DNA of 64,000 bases from Natribacillus halophilus (GCF_900100185.1 NZ_FNEN01000004.1:124001-188000); one strand, 5' to 3'. Counted from the first letter of the stretch, positions 1 through 9,649 are shown. Program-made: numbers and translations. Notes: a model not told the origin generated them from the sequence alone.

Positions 1-1
1 A

Positions 2-61
2 TGTATTGCGCCGCCTGACTTGCTTCCGAGCAGTCAAGACACGGAAGCGTCGGTCTCATAA
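2..61 (+). CDS. spoIIGA: C-terminal tail of a gene entering from the left, probably spoIIGA (partial)
   Basis: Twenty codons including a TAA are open in this frame and end 24 bases before sigE. In Bacillaceae the gene directly before sigE is spoIIGA, the membrane aspartic protease that removes the SigE pro-sequence. The peptide visible (CIAPPDLLP...) is too short to prove the family, so the name rests on synteny. Another frame also stays open across this stretch, which lowers confidence. Confidence 0.5.
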   Translation, partial: CIAPPDLLPSSQDTEASVS

Positions 62-85
62 TGATGAAGAAAGGGGATTAATGTT

Positions 86-808
86 TTGTGGAAAAGAATA
101 AAATTTAAATGGCTGAAGCGGTGGTATAAATTCCTCGCCTTTTTAGGCATAAAATCAGAGGGGATTTACTATATCGGCGGGAGCGAAGCATTGCCTCCGC
201 CGCTCTCGAAAGAAGAAGAAGCGAAGTTGCTCGCGCAATTGCCCGACGGGGACCCGGAGGTCCGCAGCATCCTGATCGAACGCAATCTTCGCCTCGTCGT
301 CTATATCGCCCGGAAATTCGAGAACACGGGAATCAATATCGAAGATTTAATCAGCATCGGGACGATTGGACTGATCAAGGGGGTGAATACGTTTAATCCG
401 GAAAAAAAGATTAAGCTCGCCACCTACGCGTCCCGGTGTATTGAAAATGAAATTTTGATGTATTTGCGCAGAAACAATAAAACCCGTTATGAAATCTCTT
501 TTGATGAACCGCTGAATGTCGATTGGGATGGCAATGAATTGTTGCTCTCGGATGTGATGGGCACGAGTGAAGATATTACCACACGGGGCATGGAAGATAA
601 AGTGGACAAATCGCTGCTGCGGCGGGCATTAAAAACGCTGAATCCCCGGGAAAAGCAAATCATGGAACTCCGTTTCGGGCTCGCCGGCCAAAAGGAGAAA
701 ACGCAAAAAGACGTGGCCGATATGCTCGGGATTTCCCAATCGTATATTTCCCGTCTGGAGAAACGGATTATCCGCCGCTTGAAAAAAGAATTTAATAAAA
801 TGGTGTAA
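86..808 (+). CDS. sigE: Sporulation sigma factor SigE precursor (mother cell)
   Basis: This is the early mother-cell sigma factor, made as an inactive precursor and activated by SpoIIGA cleavage. The 240-residue product begins with a basic hydrophobic pro-segment of about 27 residues, followed by [13 protein letters not shown], the family's cleavage region. Region 2 ([17 protein letters not shown], then [20 protein letters not shown]) and the region 4 helix-turn-helix ([13 protein letters not shown]) are intact. The start is TTG, with AAGGGG about nine bases upstream; the nearby ATG and GTG codons are out of frame. It sits between the presumed spoIIGA end and sigG, the usual arrangement. Length matches the B. 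subtilis protein (239 residues) within one residue. Confidence 0.97.
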   Translation: MWKRIKFKWLKRWYKFLAFLGIKSEGIYYIGGSEALPPPLSKEEEAKLLAQLPDGDPEVRSILIERNLRLVVYIARKFENTGINIEDLISIGTIGLIKGVNTFNPEKKIKLATYASRCIENEILMYLRRNNKTRYEISFDEPLNVDWDGNELLLSDVMGTSEDITTRGMEDKVDKSLLRRALKTLNPREKQIMELRFGLAGQKEKTQKDVADMLGISQSYISRLEKRIIRRLKKEFNKMV

Positions 809-882
809 AAGAAAAAAGGCTTATAACAGGGTTTTTTTCCATATCAGCTCCCTTCCACACCCAAAAACGGAGGTACGGCTAC

Positions 883-911
883 GCATATTTTTTCTGTGCA
901 CGGACATACTG
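883..911 (+). promoter_or_regulatory. Candidate forespore (SigF/SigG type) promoter of sigG
   Basis: GCATA at 883-887 and CATACTG at 905-911 are separated by 17 bases. They resemble the GYATA and CATnnTA elements used by forespore sigma factors, and lie 57 bases before the sigG start. In B. subtilis sigG is transcribed by SigF and SigG, so the position fits. The last base of the -10 element departs from consensus, so this is a suggestion. Confidence 0.4.
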
Positions 912-967
912 AGCGTGTAAGCAGGAGGAATTGTGGTTCTTTCGTAAGCCACCGTGGGAGGGAAGAC

Positions 968-1750
968 ATGACACGCAACAAAGTAGAGATCTGCGGTGTG
1001 GATACATCGAAACTGCCCGTCTTAAAAAATGAGGAGATGCGCGTTTTATTCGAACGTTTGCAGTCCGGTGACGAGATGGCGAGAGAAACTTTGGTGAATG
1101 GCAATTTGCGACTGGTGCTTAGTGTTATTCAAAGGTTCAACAATCGAGGCGAGTTTGTTGATGATTTGTTTCAGGTTGGCTGTATCGGTTTGATGAAGAG
1201 CATCGACAATTTCGATCTCAGCCATAACGTGAAGTTTTCTACTTATGCTGTACCCATGATTATTGGTGAAATCCGCCGTTACTTACGTGACAACAATCCG
1301 ATCAGGGTATCCCGATCTCTCCGTGATACGGCTTACAAAGCCTTGCAAGTGCGTGACCGTCTCATGTCGGAGAAGAACCGGGCGACCGAACCTACGGTAC
1401 AAGAGATAGCAAAGGAATTGGAGATTCCGAAAGAAGATATCGTTTTTGCCCTGGACGCGATCCAGGATCCGGTGTCACTGTTTGAACCGATTTATAACGA
1501 TGGTGGTGACCCCATCTATGTCATGGATCAGGTGAGCGATGACAAGGTGAGCGATAAAAGCTGGATAGAACATATCGCCCTTGAAGAAGCGATGGTACGC
1601 TTAAACGAGCGGGAAAAAAAGATTCTGGACATGCGCTTTTATCAGGGAAAAACACAAATGGAAGTGGCCGAGGAGATCGGCATCTCCCAGGCACAAGTCT
1701 CCCGCCTCGAAAAAGCGGCGGTCCAACAAATGAATAAACATACGCAATAA
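968..1750 (+). CDS. sigG: Sporulation sigma factor SigG (late forespore)
   Basis: SigG directs late forespore transcription (SASPs, germination proteins). The 260-residue product keeps the family N-terminus (RNKVEICGVDTSKLPVLKNE), region 2 (LVNGNLRLVLSVIQRFNNRG; FDLSHNVKFSTYAVPMIIGE), region 3 (YNDGGDPIYVMDQ) and the region 4 helix-turn-helix (GISQAQVSRLEKAA). The frame opens further upstream, but the ATG at 968 was chosen because it has a GGGAGGGAAG ribosome-binding site and aligns with the known N-terminus. It is separated from sigE by about 160 bases holding a possible forespore promoter, so it probably has its own transcription unit. Confidence 0.97.
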   Translation: MTRNKVEICGVDTSKLPVLKNEEMRVLFERLQSGDEMARETLVNGNLRLVLSVIQRFNNRGEFVDDLFQVGCIGLMKSIDNFDLSHNVKFSTYAVPMIIGEIRRYLRDNNPIRVSRSLRDTAYKALQVRDRLMSEKNRATEPTVQEIAKELEIPKEDIVFALDAIQDPVSLFEPIYNDGGDPIYVMDQVSDDKVSDKSWIEHIALEEAMVRLNEREKKILDMRFYQGKTQMEVAEEIGISQAQVSRLEKAAVQQMNKHTQ

Positions 1751-1773
1751 CTCCGGGCCTCCCGGAGTTTTTT
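1749..1773 (+). terminator. Intrinsic terminator of sigG
   Basis: ACTCCGGG and CCCGGAGT pair as an 8-bp stem around a CCT loop and are followed by six T residues. The stem begins at the sigG stop codon. Confidence 0.9.
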
Positions 1774-1886
1774 AATAGGGGCGCACGTTTATCTGCGAAA
1801 TTGTCATCCGGGACAGAGATAAACGGTTGTCTTGAAACATATAAATGTGAGAAGAGAAGGATCAGGTTATTAGGGAGGCGCCTAAC

Positions 1887-2144
1887 ATGCTGAAAATCAC
1901 CGATCTGCAATCGAAAGAAGTGGTGAACGTTCAGACCGGAAAAAGACTGGGTTCTTTGGGGGATGTGGACATAAACTTGACGACCGGGGCTATCGATTAC
2001 CTGATTATCACGGGGGCCGGGCGTTTGTTGGGGATGTTCGGACGTGATGATGAGGTGATTATTCCCTGGCAGCAAATCGCCAAAATCGGAACGGATGTCA
2101 TTCTCGTGTATGTATACGGGACGGAAGAGAGTTTTCATCAATAA
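1887..2144 (+). CDS. ylmC: YlmC/YmxH-family PRC-barrel protein
   Basis: This 85-residue protein consists of one PRC-barrel-like domain (VVNVQTGKRLGSLGDVDIN..., then IIPWQQIAKIGTDVILVYV). It matches the small sporulation-associated YlmC/YmxH family found next to sigG and ylmD in Bacilli. The molecular function is not established; PRC barrels usually mediate protein or RNA contacts. The ribosome-binding site is TTAGGGAGG before the ATG. ylmD follows after a 64-base gap that carries a candidate promoter. Confidence 0.88.
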   Translation: MLKITDLQSKEVVNVQTGKRLGSLGDVDINLTTGAIDYLIITGAGRLLGMFGRDDEVIIPWQQIAKIGTDVILVYVYGTEESFHQ

Positions 2145-2146
2145 CT

Positions 2147-2175
2147 ATCGAATATGAAGTAAAGTGTGCTAAAAT
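2147..2175 (+). promoter_or_regulatory. Candidate extended -10 promoter for the ylmD-divIVA cluster
   Basis: TGCTAAAAT at 2167-2175 is an extended -10 element (TGn plus five of six bases of TATAAT). The -35 region (ATCGAA) is poor. It lies 34 bases before the ylmD start. Confidence 0.4.
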
Positions 2176-2208
2176 AAAAGTAACACACGAACCAGAGGCA
2201 GGCCTTTT

Positions 2209-3024
2209 ATGAAAAACGAACCTTTTGCCCTTTGTGAGCAACGAACACATCTAAAGCTGCAGACGCAAGAACATGTGCAGGCGGGATTTACAACCCGGCT
2301 CGGGGGTGAATCCGCCCCTCCTTATAACGAAGCCAACTATGGGCTTCACGTCGGCGACGATGAAGAAAAGGTGCTGGCTAACCGGGAGCGCCTTGCCGAC
2401 AGGCTCAATCTCCCGCTCACGCGCACGGTTTTTGCCGAGCAAGTCCACGGCAATGCGGTTACGAAAGTCGCTGAAAACGATGGCGGCCGGGGTGCTCATT
2501 CGCTTCATACCGTGATCCCCGGCACGGATGGGCTCTATACGAGCACGAAAAATCTATACTTGCTGACGCTCTTTGCCGATTGTGTTCCTCTATACTTTTT
2601 CGATCGCCGGCAAACGCTCGTTGGCATTGCCCACGCAGGCTGGCAAGGGACCGCGGCCAATATCGGAGCGGAAATGGTTCGGCGCTGGGTGGAAGTTGAA
2701 TATGTGTCGGCTGAAGACATCGAAGTGATCATCGGCCCCTCCATCGGTCCGGAGACTTATGAAGTGGATGAGAAGGTGGTTTCAGCGCTCGATAAGGTTT
2801 TACCTTCCGGCAAAAAGCCGTGGAAGCAAACAGTTACTGACCGTTATACTGTCGATTTAAAAGAGGCGAACGCTCTCTTGCTTGAACGAGCGGGCATCAG
2901 GCGTGAGAGCATGGCCATAAGTAACGCATGCACGTATACGAATCAGGAACTTTTTTTCTCACACCGGCGCGCAGGTGGAAAAACGGGTCGTATGCTGGGG
3001 TATATAGGGTTGAACAGGGAGTGA
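2209..3024 (+). CDS. ylmD: YfiH/YlmD-family multicopper-type purine nucleosidase-like enzyme
   Basis: A 271-residue single-domain protein of the DUF152/YfiH family, once called polyphenol oxidase or laccase. Family members act on peptidoglycan intermediates as editing enzymes (PgeF in E. coli) or on purine nucleosides. The conserved metal ligands are visible in FAEQVHG, FADCVPLYFF and IAHAGWQG, followed by GPSIGPETYEV. The C-terminus FFSHRR...TGRMLGYIGL is typical. It is followed five bases after its stop by ylmE, with the ylmE ribosome-binding site inside its last codons, so the two are probably co-translated. Confidence 0.93.
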   Translation: MKNEPFALCEQRTHLKLQTQEHVQAGFTTRLGGESAPPYNEANYGLHVGDDEEKVLANRERLADRLNLPLTRTVFAEQVHGNAVTKVAENDGGRGAHSLHTVIPGTDGLYTSTKNLYLLTLFADCVPLYFFDRRQTLVGIAHAGWQGTAANIGAEMVRRWVEVEYVSAEDIEVIIGPSIGPETYEVDEKVVSALDKVLPSGKKPWKQTVTDRYTVDLKEANALLLERAGIRRESMAISNACTYTNQELFFSHRRAGGKTGRMLGYIGLNRE

Positions 3025-3029
3025 CAACG

Positions 3030-3722
3030 GTGGACGTAAAGGCAAATTACGAAGAAGTGCTGGATAAAGTGGCCGCCGCGTGCACACGTTCGGGGCGTAA
3101 CCCCGAAGACGTCACCGTTGTGGTCGTCACGAAATATGTATCCCCCGAACGTGTAGAGAAAGCGATTGCGGCCGGGGTCGAACATTTCGGAGAGAGCCGG
3201 AGCGAAGGCTTGGCGGCTAAGCTAACAGCCGTCGAAACCCCTGTCCATTGGCATTTTATCGGGCGGCTGCAGAGCCGGAAAGTTAAAGAAGTCGTTCATG
3301 AGTGTGACGTTATTCATTCTCTGGACCGTCTGTCGCTGGCCAGGGAAATCAATAAACGCTATAAGCGGGAAAAGCCAATCCCCTGCATGGTGCAGGTGAA
3401 CGTCTCCGGTGAGGAAACGAAAGCAGGCGTGACGCCTGCTGAATTGGAATCATTCGTACGTTCACTTTCCTCCTGCGAGCATATTCAAGTCGCGGGACTC
3501 ATGACGATGGCCCCGCATGTGGAAGATCCGGAAGATGTACGACCTTATTTTAAACAGTTGCACTCCCTGCGCGCTCACATTCAGAACTTGCATTTGCCCC
3601 ACGCCCCCTGTCATCATCTTTCCATGGGCATGTCCAATGATTATGAACAGGCGGTCGAGGAAGGGGCCACTTTCATCCGGTTAGGGACAAGCATCGTCGG
3701 CAGTGAAGTCAGTCATGGATAG
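3030..3722 (+). CDS. ylmE: YggS/PLPBP-family pyridoxal-phosphate homeostasis protein
   Basis: This 230-residue protein is the alanine-racemase-fold PLP-binding protein that buffers vitamin B6 and influences amino-acid and keto-acid pools. The PLP lysine lies in VVVVTKYVSPE, followed by the family motifs HFGESR, HWHFIGRLQSRKVK, MVQVNVSGEETKAG, GLMTMAP and LSMGMSNDYEQAVEEGATFIR. The GTG at 3030 was chosen: AGGGAG lies eight bases upstream and the resulting length equals the B. subtilis homologue. A GTG nine bases earlier is in frame but abuts the ribosome-binding site. Confidence 0.95.
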   Translation: MDVKANYEEVLDKVAAACTRSGRNPEDVTVVVVTKYVSPERVEKAIAAGVEHFGESRSEGLAAKLTAVETPVHWHFIGRLQSRKVKEVVHECDVIHSLDRLSLAREINKRYKREKPIPCMVQVNVSGEETKAGVTPAELESFVRSLSSCEHIQVAGLMTMAPHVEDPEDVRPYFKQLHSLRAHIQNLHLPHAPCHHLSMGMSNDYEQAVEEGATFIRLGTSIVGSEVSHG

Positions 3723-3744
3723 AGAGGGGTGAAGGGAGAGGACG

Positions 3745-4155
3745 ATGGGCTTAAAATCTCGATTCAAACGTTTTTTTGATTTTGAAGATGAGTATTACGA
3801 CGAAGATGTGGACGTGTCGGCTAATGAGAGTGGGCGTGATCAGCAAGGGAAAAATGTGGTCAGCTTGCAAAGCGTCCAACAGTCTGCGAAGATGGTTTTA
3901 ATCGAACCGCGTACGTATGATGAGGCCCAGGAGGTCGCGGATCATCTGAAAAATCGTCGCTCGGTGATTATTAACATGCAACGCATTCCCAGCGACCAGG
4001 CCAAAAGAATCGTCGATTTCCTGAGCGGGACGGTGTACGCGATAGCCGGGGATATCCAGAAGATCGGTACGAGCACGTTTTTATGCACGCCGGATAATGT
4101 CGATGTGAGCGGCGCGATTTCCGAATTCCTCCACTACGAACAGGCCGAGTGGTAG
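3745..4155 (+). CDS. sepF: Cell division protein SepF
   Basis: SepF bundles FtsZ filaments and helps tether the Z ring to the membrane during septation. The 136-residue product has the amphipathic membrane-targeting N-terminus ([13 protein letters not shown]), an acidic linker to about residue 40, and the conserved DUF552 domain ([68 protein letters not shown]). It is slightly shorter than in B. subtilis (about 150), mainly in the linker. It stands in the ylm division cluster between ylmE and ylmG. Confidence 0.96.
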   Translation: MGLKSRFKRFFDFEDEYYDEDVDVSANESGRDQQGKNVVSLQSVQQSAKMVLIEPRTYDEAQEVADHLKNRRSVIINMQRIPSDQAKRIVDFLSGTVYAIAGDIQKIGTSTFLCTPDNVDVSGAISEFLHYEQAEW

Positions 4156-4193
4156 ACATTCGGGTGAATTGAAGAAAAAGAGGTGAGAGGCGT

Positions 4194-4448
4194 ATGCACA
4201 TGATTGGTCAAATGTTAATGATGGGACTTAATTTATACTCGTTTGCCGTTTTAATTTATGTACTTTCCAGCTGGATTCCGAATTTACGGGAGTCGAACTT
4301 CGGGCAAATGCTCGGAACGATCGTTGAACCATATTTAGAGCCTTTCCGTAAGATTATTCCTTCCATTGGAATGATTGATATTTCCCCGATTGTGGCCATC
4401 ATCGCTCTGCAATTTGCGAGCACCGGCGTCGCCGCAATTTTCTTCTAA
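4194..4448 (+). CDS. ylmG: YggT-family membrane protein YlmG
   Basis: An 84-residue integral membrane protein of the YggT family with two hydrophobic segments, about residues 5-27 and 61-84, separated by the conserved [16 protein letters not shown] and [12 protein letters not shown] stretch. The function is unknown; homologues in chloroplasts and bacteria are connected with division or thylakoid and membrane organisation. An AGAGGTGAGAGG ribosome-binding site precedes the ATG. It lies between sepF and ylmH as in other Bacilli. Confidence 0.9.
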   Translation: MHMIGQMLMMGLNLYSFAVLIYVLSSWIPNLRESNFGQMLGTIVEPYLEPFRKIIPSIGMIDISPIVAIIALQFASTGVAAIFF

Positions 4449-4464
4449 AAGGGCCGGGAGCAAA

Positions 4465-5241
4465 ATGGATATATATCAACACTTTCGAAAAGAAGAAATT
4501 CCGTTTATCCAGCAGGTGGAAGACTGGAAAACAAACGTGGGCACGATGTATGAGGCAAAATTAAGCAACTTTTTGGATCCGCGGGAACGAGACATTGTCG
4601 CCGCCGTTGTCGGCCAGGATGACACGGTTAACGTTGCTTTTTTTGGAGGAGTGGCCGCAGCCGAAAGACAACGGGCCCTTCTCTACCCCTTTTATGAACA
4701 TGCCGAAGAGGACCGCTTTCAGGTTGAATTGTTCGAAGTCGATTACGACCGTAAATTCGCAAACATCCAACACCGCGATTTGCTCGGTGCGCTCACCTCG
4801 CTGGGCGTCAAACGGGAGCTTTTCGGTGACATCACGGTGACGAACGAGGTTCTGCAATTTTTCGTCGCCGAAGAAATCGGAGACTTCGTTCGCCTGAACC
4901 TGACAAAAACCGGAAACATGCCTCTGGCATTGCGCTCACAGCCTCTGGCAAAGGCGGTGCGTACAGAAGAACATTGGCAGGAAGACGCCGGATTTGTCTC
5001 TTCGTTGCGTCTCGATGTTGTCATCGCCGCGATATATCATCTCCCTCGTGCAAAAGTAAAACCGTACATAGAGAGGGAACGGGTGAAACTGAACTGGAAG
5101 GTCGTTGATCAGCCGGGCACGCTGGTAACAGAAGGCGATGTCATTTCTGTTCGCGGCAAGGGGAGAAGTAAACTGATAGCGGTCGAGGAGCGTTCGCGTA
5201 AAGGGCGACTGCGGATTGTTTATGGTCGGAAAAGATTATAG
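4465..5241 (+). CDS. ylmH: S4-domain RNA-binding protein YlmH (RqcP-like)
   Basis: A 258-residue protein with an N-terminal region containing RRM-like folds (FLDPRERDIVAAV, VAFFGGVAAAERQRALLYP) and a C-terminal S4 domain (RLDVVIAAIYHLPRAKVKPYIERERVKLNWKVV..., split here as one domain). It binds 50S ribosomal subunits carrying stalled peptidyl-tRNA and works with RqcH in ribosome-associated quality control, supporting C-terminal alanine tailing. The ATG at 4465 follows GGGAG; the long upstream extension of this frame overlaps ylmG and was discarded. rqcH itself lies in the same window at 22.7 kb. Confidence 0.92.
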   Translation: MDIYQHFRKEEIPFIQQVEDWKTNVGTMYEAKLSNFLDPRERDIVAAVVGQDDTVNVAFFGGVAAAERQRALLYPFYEHAEEDRFQVELFEVDYDRKFANIQHRDLLGALTSLGVKRELFGDITVTNEVLQFFVAEEIGDFVRLNLTKTGNMPLALRSQPLAKAVRTEEHWQEDAGFVSSLRLDVVIAAIYHLPRAKVKPYIERERVKLNWKVVDQPGTLVTEGDVISVRGKGRSKLIAVEERSRKGRLRIVYGRKRL

Positions 5242-5268
5242 TAAAATTACTCGCGGAGGTGTAAAACA

Positions 5269-5796
5269 TTGTCATTAACCCCGGTGGATATTCATAACAA
5301 ACAATTTACAAAAGCGTTTCGCGGCTATGATGAAGATGAAGTGAACGAATTTCTCGATCAGGTCATTAAGGACTTCGAGAACGCGATTCGGGAGAAAAAT
5401 GAACTGTCTGAGAAGGTCAACGATTTGGAGGAGAGGTTGAACCATTTTTCGAACATAGAAGAGACGTTGAACAAGTCCATCTACGTGGCCCAGGAATCGG
5501 CCGAAGACGTCAAACGCAGCGCGCAAAAAGAATCACAACTCATCATTCGCGAATCGGAAAAGAACGCCGATCGCATCGTCAACGACGCGCTCGCGAAATC
5601 CCGAAAGATCGCCATGGAAATCGAAGAGCTCAAAAAACAGGCTTCTGTGTACAGAATGCGCTTTAAAATGTTGATCGAGTCGCAAATGGAAATGCTTAAT
5701 GATGAACAGTGGGACAATCTGGCCGATTCCCTTGAAGAGATGGAAGAGACCCCTCCATCTGCCTATCATGAATCGGAACAGACATCGGAGACGTGA
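5269..5796 (+). CDS. divIVA: Cell-pole and septum protein DivIVA
   Basis: DivIVA recognises negatively curved membrane at the septum and poles, recruiting MinJ and, in sporulation, chromosome-anchoring proteins. The 175-residue product has the conserved N-terminal lipid-binding domain (LTPVDIHNKQFTKAFRGYDE), then long coiled coils (about residues 30-150; IEETLNKSIYVAQESAEDVKRS). The start is TTG, with GCGGAGGTG upstream, and aligns with the known N-terminus. It closes the division cluster; a promoter and T-box for ileS begin 14 bases after its stop. Confidence 0.96.
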   Translation: MSLTPVDIHNKQFTKAFRGYDEDEVNEFLDQVIKDFENAIREKNELSEKVNDLEERLNHFSNIEETLNKSIYVAQESAEDVKRSAQKESQLIIRESEKNADRIVNDALAKSRKIAMEIEELKKQASVYRMRFKMLIESQMEMLNDEQWDNLADSLEEMEETPPSAYHESEQTSET

Positions 5797-5809
5797 AAGA
5801 CGCGTTCAC

Positions 5810-5838
5810 TTGACGGCAGAGAAAATCTGCCATATAAT
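5810..5838 (+). promoter_or_regulatory. SigA-type promoter of the ileS T-box transcript
   Basis: TTGACG at 5810-5815 and a perfect TATAAT at 5833-5838 are separated by 17 bases, predicting a transcript start near 5845, just ahead of the T-box leader. Confidence 0.85.
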
Positions 5839-5844
5839 TTCTGC

Positions 5845-6085
5845 AAAAGTAAACAGAATGTGACGACAGGGACAGTAGTCAAGAGAACGGCTGCCAAGCG
5901 AATCGGGGATGGTGAGAGCCCGATCAGTCGCCTTGATGAAGATCACCCTCGAGCACCGGATTGAAATAACCAGAGTAAATACCGGCGGCCATCAAACGTT
6001 AATTGATCCGAGCGGCGTGCATCGTTGGCGCCAACAGGGTGGTACCGCGGGTGAACCTCGTCCCTAATTAGGGATGGGGTTTTTT
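5845..6085 (+). promoter_or_regulatory. Isoleucine T-box riboswitch
   Basis: The leader holds the hallmarks of a T-box that senses uncharged tRNA-Ile and controls ileS by antitermination. The conserved distal stem I loop is GGTGAGAGCC at 5911-5920. The likely specifier is ATC at 5942-5944, an isoleucine codon, within GAAGATCACC. The T-box sequence AGGGTGGTACCGCGG lies at 6036-6050. The competing terminator pairs CCTCGTCCCT (6056-6065) with AGGGATGGGG (6070-6079) ahead of a T-run at 6080-6085. Confidence 0.95.
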
Positions 6086-6108
6086 AATGTTATAAAGGAG
6101 GAGCACGC

Positions 6109-8871
6109 ATGAATTACAAGAAAACATTGCTCATGCCGAAAACGAATTTTCCCATGCGAGGGAAACTACCTACCCAGGAGCCGAAACGGCAGGAAGACTG
6201 GGAAGACAAACATCTATATGAACAGCTTACCGAAAAAAATGCGAATCGGCCCCTGTTCGTCTTGCATGACGGACCGATTTATGCGAACGGGGATATTCAT
6301 GTCGGCCACGCCCTCAATCGGATTTTAAAGGATATCATCGTTCGCCACCGTTCCATGGATGGCTTTAATGCCCCGTATATCCCCGGATGGGACGCCCATG
6401 GCTTGCCGATTGAAACGGCTTTGACGAAGACGAAAAAAATCGATCGCAAAAAGATGACAGTGGCGGAGTTTCGCCAGGCGTGTGAAGATTATGCCTGGGA
6501 CCAGCTCGAGAATCAGCGTGAACAGTTTAAACGTCTCGGCATGATCGGGGATTGGGAAAATCCCTACGTGACCTTGACGCCCGAGTTCGAAGCGAATCAA
6601 ATTCGCGTCTTCGGTGAAATGGCGAAGCAGGGCCATGTCTATCAGGGGAAACGACCGGTGTATTGGTCGCCATCGTCCGAATCTGCCCTTGCCGAAGCGG
6701 AAATTGAATACCATGACAAGCGTTCTCCTTCCATTTATGTCGCTTTCACGGTGACGGATGGAAAAGGCGTACTGGAAGCGGGCGACAACATCATAATCTG
6801 GACGACGACGCCCTGGACGATTCCGGGTAATTTAGGGATCTCTGTACACCCCGAGTCTGACTATAGTGTTTTCCGGTATGAAGGCAAACGGTATGTCGTC
6901 GCCAGCAAACTGTATGAAACAGTCACCGAAGAACTCGGCTGGCAAGAAACTGAAGTCCTTACAATCGTCAAAGGGGAAAAGCTTGAATATGTCGTGACGA
7001 GGCATCCTTTTTATGAACGCGATTCGCTCGTCATGACCGGAGAGCATGTGACGCTCGATGCCGGAACCGGGGCCGTCCATACCGCGCCCGGTCACGGGGA
7101 AGAAGACTTTTTCATCGGGGGAGAATACGGCCTTGAGGCACTTTCACCCGTTGACGATAAAGGGGTTTTTACCGAGGAAGCGCCCGGTTTCGAAGGTGTC
7201 TTTTATGATAAGGCGAATAAAATGATTACGGAAACGCTTGAGGAAAACGACGCCCTTTTGAAACTTGAATTTATGACCCACTCATACCCCCATGATTGGC
7301 GGACGAAAAAACCGGTCATTTACCGGGCCACGAAACAATGGTTTATCTCCATCGACAATATGAGGGAAGATTTGCTTGAAGCGGTTGGGCGCGTGAACTG
7401 GCAGCCGAAATGGGGAGAAACGAGGCTGTATAACATGATTCGCGACCGCGGGGACTGGTGTATTTCCAGACAGCGCTCATGGGGCGTGCCGATCCCGGTC
7501 TTTTATGCCGAAGACGGCACGGCGATCGTTGAAGACGAAACGGTCGATCACGTTGCCCAGTTGTTTAGAAAACACGGATCCAACATCTGGTTCGACTGGG
7601 AGACGAAGGATTTACTGCCGGATGGCTTTACGTCAAGCCATAGTCCCGGCGGCACATTCACGCGGGAGATGGATATCATGGATGTCTGGTTTGATTCCGG
7701 GTCCACCCATGAAGGCGTCCTGGCTGAACGGGAAGACGCCCGGCGGCCGGCGGATCTTTATCTGGAAGGGTCTGACCAATACCGGGGCTGGTTTAATTCA
7801 TCCCTGATTACCGGCGTTGCGGTGACAGGCGATGCGCCGTATAAAAAAATCCTGAGCCATGGCTTTACGATGGACGGGGAAGGCCAGAAAATGTCGAAAT
7901 CCCTCGGAAATGTCATCGACCCTCTCGATGTCATGAAGCAAATGGGTGCCGATATTTTACGGTTGTGGGCTGGATCGGTGGATTTTCAGGCCGATGTGCG
8001 CCTATCTGATGATATTTTGAAGCAGGTTTCGGAAAACTACCGGAAAGTGCGCAATACCCTGCGGTTTCTGCTCGGCAATCTGGCTGATTTTGATCCTGCG
8101 ACCGATCGCGTTCCCGTTCACGAACTGCAGGACATGGACCTGTATATGCTTGAGTGCTTAAACGATGTTATTGAACGGGCCCAGGAAGGCTATCGCGAGT
8201 ACGTATTCAGCCACGCGTATTCAGCCATTCACCATTTTTGCGCCGTCGAATTGAGTGCTTTTTATATGGATGTGGCCAAAGACTTGTTGTATTGCGATCA
8301 TGTTGATGACCCGCGGCGTCGTTCATTGCAAACGGTCATGTACGACATGCTCGTGGCGATGACGAAGCTGATCGCACCGATCACGCCGCATACGGCTGAA
8401 GAAACGTGGGAGTATATTGCGGGGGCCGACACCGAGTTTGTACAACTTGCCGATATGCCTGAACCCGCGGTCATCGAAAACCGTGAAGAGCTTAAACAGC
8501 GCTGGGAAACCTTGCTTGCCGTGCGCAACGATGTGCTTAAGGCTTTGGAAACGGCCCGGGAGGAAAAAGTGATCGGAAAATCACTGGAAGCGAAAGTGAC
8601 CATCGCCGTCACCGAACCCGTTTATCATTTGCTTCTTGAGCTCGAGCAACCGGAGAAGTTATTTATCGTCTCCCAGGTAGAGGTGCAAAAAAGCGAAACG
8701 GTTCCCGAAGGGCATAGCGCTATCGTGGACGTTGAGACGGCGACGGGTGAGACATGTGCGCGCTGTTGGCATGTGAAAGAGGACGTTGGCGTTGATGCGG
8801 AACACCCGGAATTGTGCGGGCGCTGTTTAGCGGTTGTCGCGACATATGATCTCGCCGATCTGGAAGCTTAA
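6109..8871 (+). CDS. ileS: Isoleucyl-tRNA synthetase
   Basis: Charges tRNA-Ile in the cytoplasm. The 920-residue class I enzyme has the HIGH motif as HVGH (residues 64-67, within [11 protein letters not shown]), the large CP1 editing domain ([32 protein letters not shown]), KMSKS at about 594-598, and the tRNA-anticodon-binding domain. A C-terminal zinc site is CARCW...LCGRC. The length is usual for the bacterial type. The gene has a GGAGGAG ribosome-binding site and is controlled by the T-box directly upstream; a ylyA-like gene and lspA follow. Confidence 0.98.
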   Translation: MNYKKTLLMPKTNFPMRGKLPTQEPKRQEDWEDKHLYEQLTEKNANRPLFVLHDGPIYANGDIHVGHALNRILKDIIVRHRSMDGFNAPYIPGWDAHGLPIETALTKTKKIDRKKMTVAEFRQACEDYAWDQLENQREQFKRLGMIGDWENPYVTLTPEFEANQIRVFGEMAKQGHVYQGKRPVYWSPSSESALAEAEIEYHDKRSPSIYVAFTVTDGKGVLEAGDNIIIWTTTPWTIPGNLGISVHPESDYSVFRYEGKRYVVASKLYETVTEELGWQETEVLTIVKGEKLEYVVTRHPFYERDSLVMTGEHVTLDAGTGAVHTAPGHGEEDFFIGGEYGLEALSPVDDKGVFTEEAPGFEGVFYDKANKMITETLEENDALLKLEFMTHSYPHDWRTKKPVIYRATKQWFISIDNMREDLLEAVGRVNWQPKWGETRLYNMIRDRGDWCISRQRSWGVPIPVFYAEDGTAIVEDETVDHVAQLFRKHGSNIWFDWETKDLLPDGFTSSHSPGGTFTREMDIMDVWFDSGSTHEGVLAEREDARRPADLYLEGSDQYRGWFNSSLITGVAVTGDAPYKKILSHGFTMDGEGQKMSKSLGNVIDPLDVMKQMGADILRLWAGSVDFQADVRLSDDILKQVSENYRKVRNTLRFLLGNLADFDPATDRVPVHELQDMDLYMLECLNDVIERAQEGYREYVFSHAYSAIHHFCAVELSAFYMDVAKDLLYCDHVDDPRRRSLQTVMYDMLVAMTKLIAPITPHTAEETWEYIAGADTEFVQLADMPEPAVIENREELKQRWETLLAVRNDVLKALETAREEKVIGKSLEAKVTIAVTEPVYHLLLELEQPEKLFIVSQVEVQKSETVPEGHSAIVDVETATGETCARCWHVKEDVGVDAEHPELCGRCLAVVATYDLADLEA

Positions 8872-8949
8872 CCAGTCATCGCTGCGGGTAAACCCTCTCT
8901 TTTCATCAGAAGCTAAGAAGGCGGGATGAAGGGAGAGGGAGTGTAAGCG

Positions 8950-9600
8950 ATGACCGATAAAGAGGCAGCGATCCAATGGCTTTATGAACGAAGGTCGGAA
9001 CTGGAAAATCAGGTGGCGATTAAAAATCAGGACAGCCGGGACAATGAATTGTCCGTGTATGACAATCACCCGGCAGACTCGGCCGATATTTTCTATGAAG
9101 CGAGCAAGGATAAAGCTTTACGAAACCACCGGAACCACGAGTACGCGGAGGTTATGCACGCCCTTGATAAGGTGAGGCAGGGCACGTACGGTGTTTGTGA
9201 AGCAACAGGCGAACAGATTTCCGCTGAACGTCTCCGCGCACATCCTGCCGCCCGCACGCAGAGTCAAAACAGAGGCGCTGACGGCGGCCCTCATTTTTTC
9301 GTGGATCCTCCTTCGAATGAAGCGAGTCCATCGGCAAACCATGAAATGTACGTGAATGGGGATGGCGCCCTCGATGGCACGGATATGTGGGAGGCGCTCA
9401 TGAATACGACAGAAGATGATGGCTATCGGGAAACGGCAACGACTGATTTTTGGGTTGAGCAGGCACCTGGTTATACGGAGGATATGGAGCGATTTCTGTC
9501 GACAGGCATAGAGGGCTTCACCGGGAATGACCATGTGGGCTTTTCCCGTAATGAGGATTATTACGCGCTTATGGATGAAGAGGAGAATGGGCGGTTATGA
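8950..9600 (+). CDS. ylyA: DksA/TraR-like protein of the YlyA/YteA type
   Basis: A 216-residue protein with an N-terminal coiled-coil hairpin (LYERRSELENQV..., HPADSADIFYEASKDKALR) and a DksA-like segment (LDKVRQGTYGVCEATGEQIS). In B. subtilis the gene in this place, YlyA, binds RNA polymerase and affects SigG-dependent spore genes. Only one cysteine remains where classical DksA has a four-cysteine zinc finger; that loss is normal for the YteA/YlyA branch. The C-terminal 100 residues are acidic and less conserved. GGGAGAGGGAG precedes the ATG. Naming follows position between ileS and lspA. Confidence 0.82.
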   Translation: MTDKEAAIQWLYERRSELENQVAIKNQDSRDNELSVYDNHPADSADIFYEASKDKALRNHRNHEYAEVMHALDKVRQGTYGVCEATGEQISAERLRAHPAARTQSQNRGADGGPHFFVDPPSNEASPSANHEMYVNGDGALDGTDMWEALMNTTEDDGYRETATTDFWVEQAPGYTEDMERFLSTGIEGFTGNDHVGFSRNEDYYALMDEEENGRL

Positions 9601-9649
9601 GCCGCCTTTTCTTTTCGCTGATTGTATCTCATTAAAAGGAGCGAACAAT

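Noticed and set aside
1521-2141. 206-codon minus-strand frame across sigG end and ylmC
   Set aside because: Runs through the sigG terminator and two real genes; Arg/Pro/Ser-rich product without motifs.
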